A DNA stretch of 64,000 bases, from NCBI RefSeq assembly GCF_900640115.1, contig NZ_CAAAIW010000002.1:62001-126000 (forward strand), read 5' to 3'. Made by a program: the position numbers and the translations under genes. Below, in pieces: positions 10,485 to 18,853 of this stretch (the first letter of the stretch is position 1; each line of letters begins with the position of its first letter). Below the pieces are notes generated by a model that searched no databases, was not told the origin of the DNA, and saw nothing but the letters and a program-made list of their open reading frames with translations. Origin of the DNA: Legionella yabuuchiae. Its GTDB lineage: Bacteria; Pseudomonadota; Gammaproteobacteria; Legionellales; Legionellaceae.

Positions 10485-11232
10485 AAGCTGCAACCGATGC
10501 CATTAATAAAAATCCGATGATCACGAAACTAAAATGCCCTAAATTGCAGCAGCGTTCAACCATGACACAACGTTCTAAGCCATGCAATGTTCCCAAATAC
10601 AAAAAGGTTCCAGCGGATAAAGCCACGAGAATAGGATCAATTAAAGAATGGGTTTCTACCCCTTGATTAAAATACCAGCCAATAAAAATTCCTAGCGGGG
10701 TCATTAACGCAAATAGCAAAAAGAAAAGGACACTAGTGCGAGGACTTAAGCTGCTTTTGCTTAGTTGCACCGCGATTGCAAAACTTTCAGCCCATTTATG
10801 GGTTATGATGGCTAAAAACAACATGATTACCACAGGATATTCATGGCTAAAGCCTAATGCTGTGGCAAGCACCAAAGAATGGAAAGACAACATAAGCCAG
10901 GCTAACAAAGCAAAGGCTGGATGATCGGCATCATGATGGTGGTAAAGTTCTTTGCCAAGGTGTTCAAACCATAGGAACAGTAAAAACACCAACCCGGTTA
11001 TAATGTATGCATAAGGATAATGATAACCCATCTTAAGAAACATTTCGTTGGACTCTGGAAGCATGTGCATTAAAGCTGCGCCTAAAAACACACCAGTGGC
11101 CAGTGTTTCACCAAGCGGGAAGTCAAAATGCTCTTCTTTTAACAGACGTTTTTTTAGCGGATACCAGCCCGCCATTAAAATGACGGCAAAAATGCTAATA
11201 GCAAAAAAAAGCTTTAAAGAGGCGGTAGCCAT
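10477..11232 (-). CDS. ZIP family divalent metal transporter
   Basis: Likely imports Zn2+ or another divalent metal into the cytosol. The 251 residues form about eight hydrophobic segments, with a His-rich cytosolic loop (ELYHHHDADHP, near residues 95-105). The pore motifs LSFHSLVLATALG in the fourth segment and THKWAESFAIAVQL in the fifth match the ZIP HS and HKxxES pattern. It lies upstream of maf on the same strand. A CDF transporter of opposite direction of transport lies nearby (11557-12690), so the locus handles metals. Substrate specificity cannot be told from sequence. Confidence 0.88.
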   Translation of the reverse strand: MATASLKLFFAISIFAVILMAGWYPLKKRLLKEEHFDFPLGETLATGVFLGAALMHMLPESNEMFLKMGYHYPYAYIITGLVFLLFLWFEHLGKELYHHHDADHPAFALLAWLMLSFHSLVLATALGFSHEYPVVIMLFLAIITHKWAESFAIAVQLSKSSLSPRTSVLFFLLFALMTPLGIFIGWYFNQGVETHSLIDPILVALSAGTFLYLGTLHGLERCVMVERCCNLGHFSFVIIGFLLMASVAAYV

Positions 11233-11280
11233 ATTAGGTACTCCAAGATAGCTTACAAATTAGTGGGTGATGCTTGATCT

Positions 11281-11442
11281 ATACCTGTGATCGTTCAACA
11301 TGCGTGATTTATACTGTTTCTTTTTCGCCCTGCCGCATTTTAAAAAACTCGTAAGGGAATGAGCCATGACTCGCTTTTTAAAATGTGACAGGACAAACAA
11401 TAAAGGCACCTAAAAACACGCATTTTGAACGATCACGGTTAT
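11281..11442. repeat. Palindromic dispersed repeat, copy 1 (long)
   Basis: In the 324-bp gap between the ZIP and CDF genes. The outer ends are inverted: CTGTGATCGTTCAACATGCG on the left against CGCATTTTGAACGATCACGG on the right. The left part also carries GTGATTTATACTGTTTCTTTTTCGCCCTGCCGCATTTT, shown here as its key blocks GTGATTTAT, TTTCTTTTTCGCCC and TGCCGCATTTT. The same blocks occur in reverse orientation in the copy at 26479-26557. It has no coding capacity and resembles a MITE or REP-type element. The gap also holds TTTTTTGTCCGGTAC at 11488-11502, repeated at 40279. Confidence 0.75.
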
Positions 11443-11556
11443 ATAGGAATCATGAATAATATTTTCACAAACTGCATTTAGCAAGTATTTTTTGTCCGGT
11501 ACAAGGCATTCATACTAGCGATTGAATTTTTGTACGCCATGGAGAAAGGAATACAG

Positions 11557-12690
11557 TTAAAAATCAATGTCGTATTTTTTATTCAATAAACTGATGTTTC
11601 TAAAATCTTTGCTGTGTCTAAGATCTTGTTGGACACGGTTTTTTAAGGCATCCCAATTATCAAATTGAGCTTCACAACACAATTCAATTTCTAATTTGCC
11701 ATCTAAATAATGAATTTTCCAGGATTGAATCGCTGGAAATTCTTTTTGCCAGGGGACTAAATAGCGCTGTTCAATGGCTTGGCGATTAGGTAAATGAATC
11801 GAAGGACAAACGGTTTCATCGTCCTCAGGATCGACATGCACCGTCACGTCTTTCACATCCTTCAATTGGCTAATCAGGGTATTATGGACTCGCTGAGCAA
11901 TAAAATGTCCTTCAGATACTGAGATTTTAGGGGCTACAAGAATATGCACATCCACCAGAATATCTTTTCCCATCATTCGACTGCGCAATTGATGAATGCG
12001 TTTAACCCCATTGACCCCAATGATTATATTTTGAATGGATTCAAGGGTTTCGGGATCTACGGCGGTGTCGACTAATTCCTTTACACTATTCCAACCATAA
12101 TCAAGCCCCATTTTAATAATCATGGCACCGACAATAATCGCCGCTACTGCGTCAAGATAGGTAAATCCAGCAAGGCTTCCGATTAAAGCAATCAACACCA
12201 CAATAGAGGATGCGGCATCTGAACGATGATGCCAGGCGTTGGCGGTGATGAGATCCGATTGGATACGATGTCCTATTGTTAAGGTGTAATGAAATAACGC
12301 TTCATTCGCCAGAATGGAAAGTAAGGCGATAGGGATGGCTAAGAACTCAGGTTGATCATGCGTTTTTGTTATTATTTCTATTAATGCATCCCAGGCTATG
12401 CCAACGCCTGCTAGAATCAAAAACAACGCTAATAATAATGTCGCCGCCGTTTCAATACGCTGATGGCCATAAGGGTGAGATTCATCTGCCTCCTGGCTCC
12501 CATATTTTGATGCCAGGATCACCATAACGTCGGTGACTAAATCTGAAAAGGAATGAACTCCATCGGCGACTAGTGCATGTGAGTTGTAGACAACTCCTCC
12601 AATAACCTTAAACACACCGAGTAAAGCATTCACAATGGCGCCAATGAGGGTTACTGTTCGGGCTTGCTGATAACGCTCGTCGTGTTTCAC
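11557..12690 (-). CDS. Cation diffusion facilitator (CDF) metal efflux transporter
   Basis: Proton-coupled efflux of divalent metals such as Zn2+, Fe2+ or Mn2+ from the cytosol. Six membrane segments cover about residues 10-200. The metal site motifs are DGVHSFSDLVTD in the second segment and NAWHHRSDAASS in the fifth. Residues 205-295 form the cytosolic ferredoxin-like CDF domain (VHVDPEDDE). At 377 residues it has about 80 extra C-terminal residues (from near residue 300) compared with compact CDF proteins such as FieF; this tail looks like a second small alpha/beta module. Metal specificity is undetermined. Confidence 0.9.
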   Translation of the reverse strand: MKHDERYQQARTVTLIGAIVNALLGVFKVIGGVVYNSHALVADGVHSFSDLVTDVMVILASKYGSQEADESHPYGHQRIETAATLLLALFLILAGVGIAWDALIEIITKTHDQPEFLAIPIALLSILANEALFHYTLTIGHRIQSDLITANAWHHRSDAASSIVVLIALIGSLAGFTYLDAVAAIIVGAMIIKMGLDYGWNSVKELVDTAVDPETLESIQNIIIGVNGVKRIHQLRSRMMGKDILVDVHILVAPKISVSEGHFIAQRVHNTLISQLKDVKDVTVHVDPEDDETVCPSIHLPNRQAIEQRYLVPWQKEFPAIQSWKIHYLDGKLEIELCCEAQFDNWDALKNRVQQDLRHSKDFRNISLLNKKYDIDF

Positions 12691-12813
12691 TATATGCTCA
12701 TTGAAGAATTTTAATTATTCTAGCGGTTTTCAAGATCTCAGCCAAGGATTGATCAGAAATACGCTTCGCCCCAGACGTTGAAAAAAATAAATTTTCATAG
12801 GGTGTGCACAGGA

Positions 12814-12951
12814 TTATCCACAGAATTTGTGGATAATATGATGGGTTGAGACCTATCGAATTTTAATAATATCATTAATAATCAATTGGTTATCAAAGTC
12901 AATGGGTTCGTTAGGAATAATTTTGCAGCAGCGTTTAGAAAGTTATCCACA
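12814..12951. promoter_or_regulatory. Cluster of three perfect DnaA boxes
   Basis: The 349-bp gap between the CDF gene and recG contains three exact TTATCCACA boxes: 12814-12822 (+), 12828-12836 (-, TGTGGATAA) and 12943-12951 (+). The first two form an inverted pair five bases apart. Between the second and third lies very AT-rich DNA (about 12855-12900, ATTTTAATAATATCATTAAT). This is the appearance of an origin or of a DnaA-titration or regulatory site. No dnaA or other typical origin neighbours lie in this window, so a function as oriC cannot be claimed. Confidence 0.7.
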
Positions 12952-13039
12952 GAACGTATAATCAGATGATTCAAATCTCTGTACGGTTAGAAATGTTTCC
13001 TATCAAGTACAAGCTTTATGGCGCAGTGCGTAGTGAATT

Positions 13040-15112
13040 CTAACTTCGTAAAAACCCTTCTACAGATCCCAACCATCGCTTAGTGATCTGAGTTGCGGTT
13101 TCAGGATTTTGTTCCACAAGGTGTTTTGCTATTGGCGCAAGAGTTGAAAGGATATCTTTATCTCTGGGGAATTCGGCCACTTTAAACTGCCGATAACCCG
13201 TTTGCCTAGTTCCAAGAACTTCTCCAGAGCCGCGAAGTTCTAAATCTTTTTCTGCAATGAGAAAACCATCGGTTGTTTCGCGCATGAGCTTTAAACGTTG
13301 CTGACCTATTTGAGACAAAGGCGCTTGATATAATAACAGGCAGTGGGACTGATTATTTCCTCGTCCAACCCGGCCTCGCAATTGATGCAGTTGCGATAAA
13401 CCCAGTCGCTCTGCGTTTTCAATAATCATTAAACTGGCATTTGGAACATCCACGCCGACTTCAATCACAGTGGTTGCGACCAGTAATTCGATTTCACCCC
13501 GTTTGAAGGCGCCCATGATGGCATCTTTTTCTGTTGGTTTCATTCTGCCGTGAACAAGACCAATGGTTGCTTCTGGCAACAAGGTTTGCAGTGTTTCTGC
13601 TGTATTGGTTGCAGCCATGCACTGCAATTTCTCAGAGTCTTCAATAAGCGTGCATACCCAATAAGCTTGTCTGCCTCCAGCAATGGCTGATTTGAGCCGC
13701 TCAATGACTTGTTGACGCTTGTTTTGGTTCAGAACTGCCGTAACAACGGGTGTTCTTCCGGGGGGCAATTCATCAAGAACGGATAAATCAATGTGCGCAA
13801 ACTGTGTCATGGCTAAGGTTCGCGGAATTGGGGTGGCGGTCATGAGCAATTGATGTGGGCAGAAGTGTTCATGCTGACCCTTTTGATGCAAAGCGAGTCT
13901 TTGTTCAACACCGAAGCGATGTTGTTCATCAATGATGATTAGGCCTAGTTTGGCAAAATTCACCTCCGCTTGGAACAAGGCATGAGTGCCAATAATTAAA
14001 TGGCAATCATGGCTAGCAAGCGCTTGTAACGCTTCTTTTCGCTCACGGGCTTTCATTTTGCCACTTAGTCGTTTAACTGATAATCCCAGTTGGGTGAACC
14101 AGCGTGTTAGATTTTGGCTATGTTGATCGCTAAGAATATCGGTTGGCGCCATAAAAGCAACTTGAAACCCATTGGCGATAGCTTGCAAAGCAGCCAATGC
14201 AGCAACTACGGTTTTTCCTGCTCCTACGTCTCCTTGTACCAGTCGCAACATGGGTTTCGTTAACGTCATGTCTTGTTGAATTTCATCATACACACTTCGT
14301 TGTGCTTGTGTTAACGAGAACGGCAATAGGTTTAAAAATTGATTCATGTATTCTTGATTAGTAAGAAGTGCAGGGGCAACTAGATTTAAACGATGCTGGC
14401 GTGCAAATTGCATGCTTAACCGTTGTGCGAGAAGCTCATCAAATATGAGACGTTTTAAGGCGGGGTGTTTCCCGGTTTCTAGAGCATAAATGGAAGTATC
14501 CGGAGGGGGCGTGTGCAAGCATTGAATCGCTTGACCGATTGGCATCATAAAACGCTTATTTAAGAGCGCCTCATCCATCCATTCAAGGGGTTCTAAATGT
14601 TCATGGCAGGCGTTAAGCGCCATTTTAACGAGCTGTCGTAGTCTGGTTTGAGTTAGCCCTTGGGTTGATGGGTAAATGGGAGTTAAGTTTTCTTCCACTC
14701 GGCACTGCTCGCCTTCATTTAGAAGTTGATATTCAGGATGAATCATTTCGAGTTGGTTGGCGAATTCTCGAACTTCACCAAACGCTCGCAACGTATGACT
14801 TTCATTAAGATTTTTAATTTGTTGCTTATTAAAATGAAAAAAGCGAAGCTTTAACACTCCCGTTTTATCTTCAACATAACAATAAAGCATCATACGCTTG
14901 CCATGCTTAACTTCTGTTTTACAGACTCGGCCAGATATGACACACCAATGATCTTTGCGCAAATCTTGGATTGGTGTAATGCGTGTTCTATCCTGATACC
15001 GAAAGGGGAGATGAAATAACAAATCCTGTACAGTATGAATCCCGCATTTGGCTAGTTTTGCTGCGAGTGTAGGACCTACGCCGGGTAATGTTTCACATGG
15101 GGATGTCAGCAC
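13040..15112 (-). CDS. recG: ATP-dependent DNA helicase RecG
   Basis: Remodels stalled forks and Holliday junctions. The 690-residue protein has the N-terminal wedge/OB domain (about residues 1-230; PGVGPTLAAKLAKCGI, ISGRVCKTEVKHGKRM) and two helicase lobes. Visible helicase motifs are I, GDVGAGKTVVAALAAL; II, IIDEQHRFG; III, MTATPIPRTLAMT; and VI, LHQLRGRVGRG. It ends with the C-terminal RecG region (LELRGSGEVLGTRQTG). It is divergent from the AI-2E gene and sits next to the DnaA-box cluster. Confidence 0.97.
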   Translation of the reverse strand: MLTSPCETLPGVGPTLAAKLAKCGIHTVQDLLFHLPFRYQDRTRITPIQDLRKDHWCVISGRVCKTEVKHGKRMMLYCYVEDKTGVLKLRFFHFNKQQIKNLNESHTLRAFGEVREFANQLEMIHPEYQLLNEGEQCRVEENLTPIYPSTQGLTQTRLRQLVKMALNACHEHLEPLEWMDEALLNKRFMMPIGQAIQCLHTPPPDTSIYALETGKHPALKRLIFDELLAQRLSMQFARQHRLNLVAPALLTNQEYMNQFLNLLPFSLTQAQRSVYDEIQQDMTLTKPMLRLVQGDVGAGKTVVAALAALQAIANGFQVAFMAPTDILSDQHSQNLTRWFTQLGLSVKRLSGKMKARERKEALQALASHDCHLIIGTHALFQAEVNFAKLGLIIIDEQHRFGVEQRLALHQKGQHEHFCPHQLLMTATPIPRTLAMTQFAHIDLSVLDELPPGRTPVVTAVLNQNKRQQVIERLKSAIAGGRQAYWVCTLIEDSEKLQCMAATNTAETLQTLLPEATIGLVHGRMKPTEKDAIMGAFKRGEIELLVATTVIEVGVDVPNASLMIIENAERLGLSQLHQLRGRVGRGNNQSHCLLLYQAPLSQIGQQRLKLMRETTDGFLIAEKDLELRGSGEVLGTRQTGYRQFKVAEFPRDKDILSTLAPIAKHLVEQNPETATQITKRWLGSVEGFLRS

Positions 15113-15209
15113 GGTATGATGGCAGTATTACAAAAAATAAAATAATAGCAGGATCGGTTTAAGCAACAAACTATAATTACAATATTTTTTTATATGGAGT
15201 TTATGCGGA

Positions 15210-16280
15210 ATGAATCGCACTTTATCAATTGCAGCGGGTCTTTTGATTGTTTGGATTACCGGTTATCTACTGATGGCGGGTAGGGGATTATTAATTCCTT
15301 TAATCATTGCAATTTTTATTTGGAATTTATTAAACACCATCCACAACGCAATTCAACGAACTCCCCGAGTTGGTTCAAAGCTCCCGTATTGGTTCAGCAT
15401 GGTGCTGTCTTTGGTGGTGGTGATTATTCTAGTTAAAATTTTAATCGACATCATCACCAACAACGTCAATGAAGTTATTTATGCCTCCTCGCGTTACCAG
15501 GAAAATCTGACTCATATTCTTAACTCGTTTGATACGGGCTTACATATTAAATTGCTCGCCAGTGTTGATAATTATTTTAAAAATCTTAGCGTACAAGGAA
15601 TTTTGCTTAATATTTATGGGGTATTTACAACAATCATGGGATCAGCGGTCTTGATTGGATTGTATGTCGTGTTTTTGTTTATTGAGCAACATTTTTTAAA
15701 GCAAAAAATAGACGCGTTATTTCCTCAGCCAGCACATCGACAAGTGGTGGATAGCATTATCTCTCATATTGTCAAAGATACTCAGACTTATCTAGGAATA
15801 AAAACGCTGATGAGCTTAATTACTGCCACAGCCAGCTGGATTATTATGAAATCAGTGGGTTTGGATTTCGCAGAATTTTGGGCCTTACTCATTTTTTTCC
15901 TCAATTACATTCCCAACATTGGGGCGATCATTGCCACCGCTTTTCCGGCATTGCTCGCATTAATTCAATTTAAAACCTGGTTGCCATTTTTCATTGTAAC
16001 TTCTGGCATCGTGGTAGTTCAGTTTGTAATTGGAAATTTTGTTGAACCAAAGTATTTAAGTAAATCATTAAATCTAAGTCCGTTGGTAATTTTATTCGCA
16101 TTAGGATTATGGGGGGCCATTTGGGGAATATTAGGCATGTTTTTGTCGGTTCCTATTACGGTCATGATGATGATTATTTTCGCTCATTTTGAAGCGACTA
16201 GGCCGATTGCCATTTTATTGTCGCAAGATGGTTATGTTAAAAATAGCTATGCTAAGATATCTAAACAGATTAAAGCGTAA
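15210..16280 (+). CDS. AI-2E family (PerM/TqsA-like) membrane transporter
   Basis: A 356-residue integral membrane protein with two N-terminal hydrophobic segments and a soluble stretch around residues 85-145. A C-terminal multi-helix domain contains FLNYIPNIGAIIATAFPALLA and GNFVEPKYLSKSLNLSPLV, the signature of the AI-2E transporter family. Members have been linked to autoinducer-2 export, Na+/H+ exchange or unknown roles, so the substrate is open. It stands alone, divergent from recG and 70 bp ahead of argS. Confidence 0.85.
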   Translation: MNRTLSIAAGLLIVWITGYLLMAGRGLLIPLIIAIFIWNLLNTIHNAIQRTPRVGSKLPYWFSMVLSLVVVIILVKILIDIITNNVNEVIYASSRYQENLTHILNSFDTGLHIKLLASVDNYFKNLSVQGILLNIYGVFTTIMGSAVLIGLYVVFLFIEQHFLKQKIDALFPQPAHRQVVDSIISHIVKDTQTYLGIKTLMSLITATASWIIMKSVGLDFAEFWALLIFFLNYIPNIGAIIATAFPALLALIQFKTWLPFFIVTSGIVVVQFVIGNFVEPKYLSKSLNLSPLVILFALGLWGAIWGILGMFLSVPITVMMMIIFAHFEATRPIAILLSQDGYVKNSYAKISKQIKA

Positions 16281-16350
16281 AATCCTGGATTAAGTCCTTT
16301 GCAACTGTTAGAAAAAAGCGCATAATAACTACTTTTTTTATAGATGAATA

Positions 16351-18117
16351 ATGGGTATGAAAGCAACGGTTGAAGAGATTTTAGCTAATGTCGTTCAGGA
16401 CATGAAGCAGTCTGGAAATATTCGTAAAGACACACTAGTAGAGATCAAAGTTGAGCGTACCAAAGATAAAAGCCACGGAGATTATGCTTCTAATCTCGCT
16501 TTAGTCTTAGCAAAACCAAGTGGAAAATCCCCTCGCCAATTGGCTGAACTTATCGTCAAGAGCATCCCAGAGCATCCCTTTGTTGAGCGCATTGAAATTG
16601 CTGGCCCTGGTTTTATTAATTTCTTTATGAAAGCCACGGAGCGCGCACAAATTATTGCGACCATCTTATCGCAAGGTGAGCGTTTTGGACAGTCTACCTT
16701 AGGCCAAGGTCAAAACGTTATTTTAGAATATGTTTCCGCGAATCCAACCGGACCTTTGCATGTAGGTCATGGCCGAAGTGCTGCGTTTGGCGCAACGCTT
16801 GCGAATCTTTTAAGTGCAGCAGGTTTTAACGTTAGCCGCGAATATTACGTCAATGATGCGGGCCGCCAAATGAATATTTTAGCAGTAAGCGTTTGGTTGC
16901 GTTATCTCGAACTAGCCGAACAACCCATCGTCTTTCCAGCTAACGGCTATAAAGGTGAATACGTAAAAGACATTGCACGTCATATGTTAGACCTTCATGA
17001 ATTAGATTATGTGCATAGCTGGTTTGCACTGGTGACTGATTTACCCCCAGATGAGCCGCAAGGTGGCGATAAGGAACACTACATCGACGCGATGATAAAA
17101 TCCTCCCAAAAACTTCTGGGTGAGTCTGGTTTTGCGGTCTTTCATAGTGCGGCACTTGACTATGTGTTGCAGGATATCAAAGATGACTTGGCTGAATTTG
17201 GGGTCGAATATGACCGCTGGTTTTCAGAACAGTCATTAATGGACGATGGTTCTATTACGAAAGGCATTCAAGCTTTGGTGGAGCAAGGTCATACTTATGA
17301 ACAAGCTGGCGCTCTTTGGTTTAAAGCAACAAAGTTTGGAGACGAAAAAGATCGTGTGTTAATCCGTGCCAATGGCCACACGACTTATTTTGCATCGGAT
17401 GTGGCTTATCACTGGAATAAATATGATCGCGGCTTTGATCGAGTTGTTGATATCTTTGGCGCCGACCACCATGGTTATCTCACTCGCGTCCGTGCAGCAG
17501 TGACAGCATTAGGCCATGATGAAAGCGCGTTAGACGTATTACTCGTACAATTTGCAATTTTGTACCGCGGCGGCGAGCGCTTACAAATGTCAACGCGCAG
17601 TGGTTCTTTTGTGACCTTACGAGCGTTGCGAAATGAAGTCGGTAATGATGCGGCCCGATTTTTTTATGTGATGCGTAAGCCAGAACAACACATGGATTTT
17701 GACCTGGATTTGGCCAAGTCTCAATCTAATGAAAATCCAGTGTATTATATCCAATACGCTCACGCTCGGATTTGCAGTGTATTAAGGCAGTTAGAAGAAC
17801 GAGGGTTAAGCTGGGACCAAGAAAAAGGACTAGACAATGTTGCTTTATTGGTTCAAGTGCATGAGTCTGATCTAATGGGATTAATTAGTCGCTACCCCGA
17901 GGTCATTGAAGCTTCAGCTAGGGTCTGTGAGCCACATCAACTTGCGTATTATTTACGGGAACTGGCTACAGGGTTACATAGTTACTATAACGCGGTGCCG
18001 TTACTTTGTGAGCCCAAGGAACTGCGATGCGCACGGTTGTGTTTGTTGAAAGCAGTTCAACAAGTGCTTAAAAACGGCATGGCTATTCTTGGGGTATCTG
18101 CACCAGAAAGCATGTAA
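16351..18117 (+). CDS. argS: Arginyl-tRNA synthetase
   Basis: Class I synthetase that charges tRNA-Arg. The 588 residues comprise an N-terminal Add-1 domain (about residues 1-110), a Rossmann catalytic core with the HIGH-type motif [12 protein letters not shown] just after SANPTGP, and a C-terminal DALR anticodon-binding domain. The KMSKS loop is degenerate ([13 protein letters not shown]), which is normal for many ArgRS enzymes. The second codon after ATG 16351 is followed by another ATG at 16357, also a possible start. A SPOR-domain gene follows, a common arrangement. Confidence 0.97.
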   Translation: MGMKATVEEILANVVQDMKQSGNIRKDTLVEIKVERTKDKSHGDYASNLALVLAKPSGKSPRQLAELIVKSIPEHPFVERIEIAGPGFINFFMKATERAQIIATILSQGERFGQSTLGQGQNVILEYVSANPTGPLHVGHGRSAAFGATLANLLSAAGFNVSREYYVNDAGRQMNILAVSVWLRYLELAEQPIVFPANGYKGEYVKDIARHMLDLHELDYVHSWFALVTDLPPDEPQGGDKEHYIDAMIKSSQKLLGESGFAVFHSAALDYVLQDIKDDLAEFGVEYDRWFSEQSLMDDGSITKGIQALVEQGHTYEQAGALWFKATKFGDEKDRVLIRANGHTTYFASDVAYHWNKYDRGFDRVVDIFGADHHGYLTRVRAAVTALGHDESALDVLLVQFAILYRGGERLQMSTRSGSFVTLRALRNEVGNDAARFFYVMRKPEQHMDFDLDLAKSQSNENPVYYIQYAHARICSVLRQLEERGLSWDQEKGLDNVALLVQVHESDLMGLISRYPEVIEASARVCEPHQLAYYLRELATGLHSYYNAVPLLCEPKELRCARLCLLKAVQQVLKNGMAILGVSAPESM

Positions 18118-18189
18118 TTTAGCGCATTGCATTGAAGCGTTTCACTAAAGGTTTGAACTGTAATGCAGTATGTTTATGTGGAAAAATAG

Positions 18190-18831
18190 ATGGCAAAAGA
18201 ATACAGCAGAAAAAAAAGATCCACCCAGTCTAGTGGCCTTTTCAGGTCAGCAAGTTTTATTTTGGCATCTTTCATCTGTGGTTATTTAACCGCTTCTTTT
18301 GTAAGCATCGAGCAGGTTAAAGATTGGCTTGGTCATCATTTACTTCCTAACCAAAATAAAACGCCAACAGCGGTTATGGCGCAACATCATGAGCTACCTA
18401 AGCCTAAGTTTGAATTTTACACGTTACTCGCTAAAGAACATACCGCAGTCCCAGTAAGAGGTGAACACAAGCCATTAAAAACTCCTCAAATTGCCACAAC
18501 TCCAGAGACTTTAGCTAATAAAACTCCTGTTCAATTGCCATCGCCGCCTGTTTCTGCTCAAGCGAAAGCAATCAATAAGTCAGGTGAGAAAAAAGATTCA
18601 TTTTATGTTCAAATTGCTTCCTTTAAGGTAAAGCAAGATGCTGAACGGATGAAGGCCTCGTTAATTTTGAAAGATTTTCATGCCGTCATTACTCCCGTAA
18701 AACGGGATAATATTACCTGGTATCGTGTCATTATTGGGCCTTATGAGTCTCGCATGCTAGCGGAAAAAGCCCAAGTGGCTGTGGCACGAACTGAAAACAT
18801 TATGGGAATGATTCGAAAAATGGATGCTTAA
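18190..18831 (+). CDS. SPOR-domain protein, FtsN-like
   Basis: A 213-residue bitopic inner-membrane protein with a short basic cytosolic start (AKEYSRKKRST) and one membrane segment at about residues 20-40. A Pro/Lys/Thr-rich periplasmic linker leads to a C-terminal SPOR domain (about residues 138-210: SFYVQIASFKVKQDAERMKA, WYRVIIGPYESRMLAEKA). SPOR domains bind denuded septal peptidoglycan. The position after argS matches many gammaproteobacteria, in which the gene is annotated FtsN-like. No residues specific to true FtsN were verified, so no symbol is given. Confidence 0.85.
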   Translation: MAKEYSRKKRSTQSSGLFRSASFILASFICGYLTASFVSIEQVKDWLGHHLLPNQNKTPTAVMAQHHELPKPKFEFYTLLAKEHTAVPVRGEHKPLKTPQIATTPETLANKTPVQLPSPPVSAQAKAINKSGEKKDSFYVQIASFKVKQDAERMKASLILKDFHAVITPVKRDNITWYRVIIGPYESRMLAEKAQVAVARTENIMGMIRKMDA

Positions 18832-18853
18832 CTAATTTGCAGTAAGGTTATTT

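Noticed and set aside
12691..13039. The recG-CDF gap as the chromosomal origin
   Set aside because: DnaA boxes and an AT-rich block are present, but dnaA, dnaN, gidA or rpmH are not in the window and no strand-bias data were available; reported only as a DnaA-box cluster.
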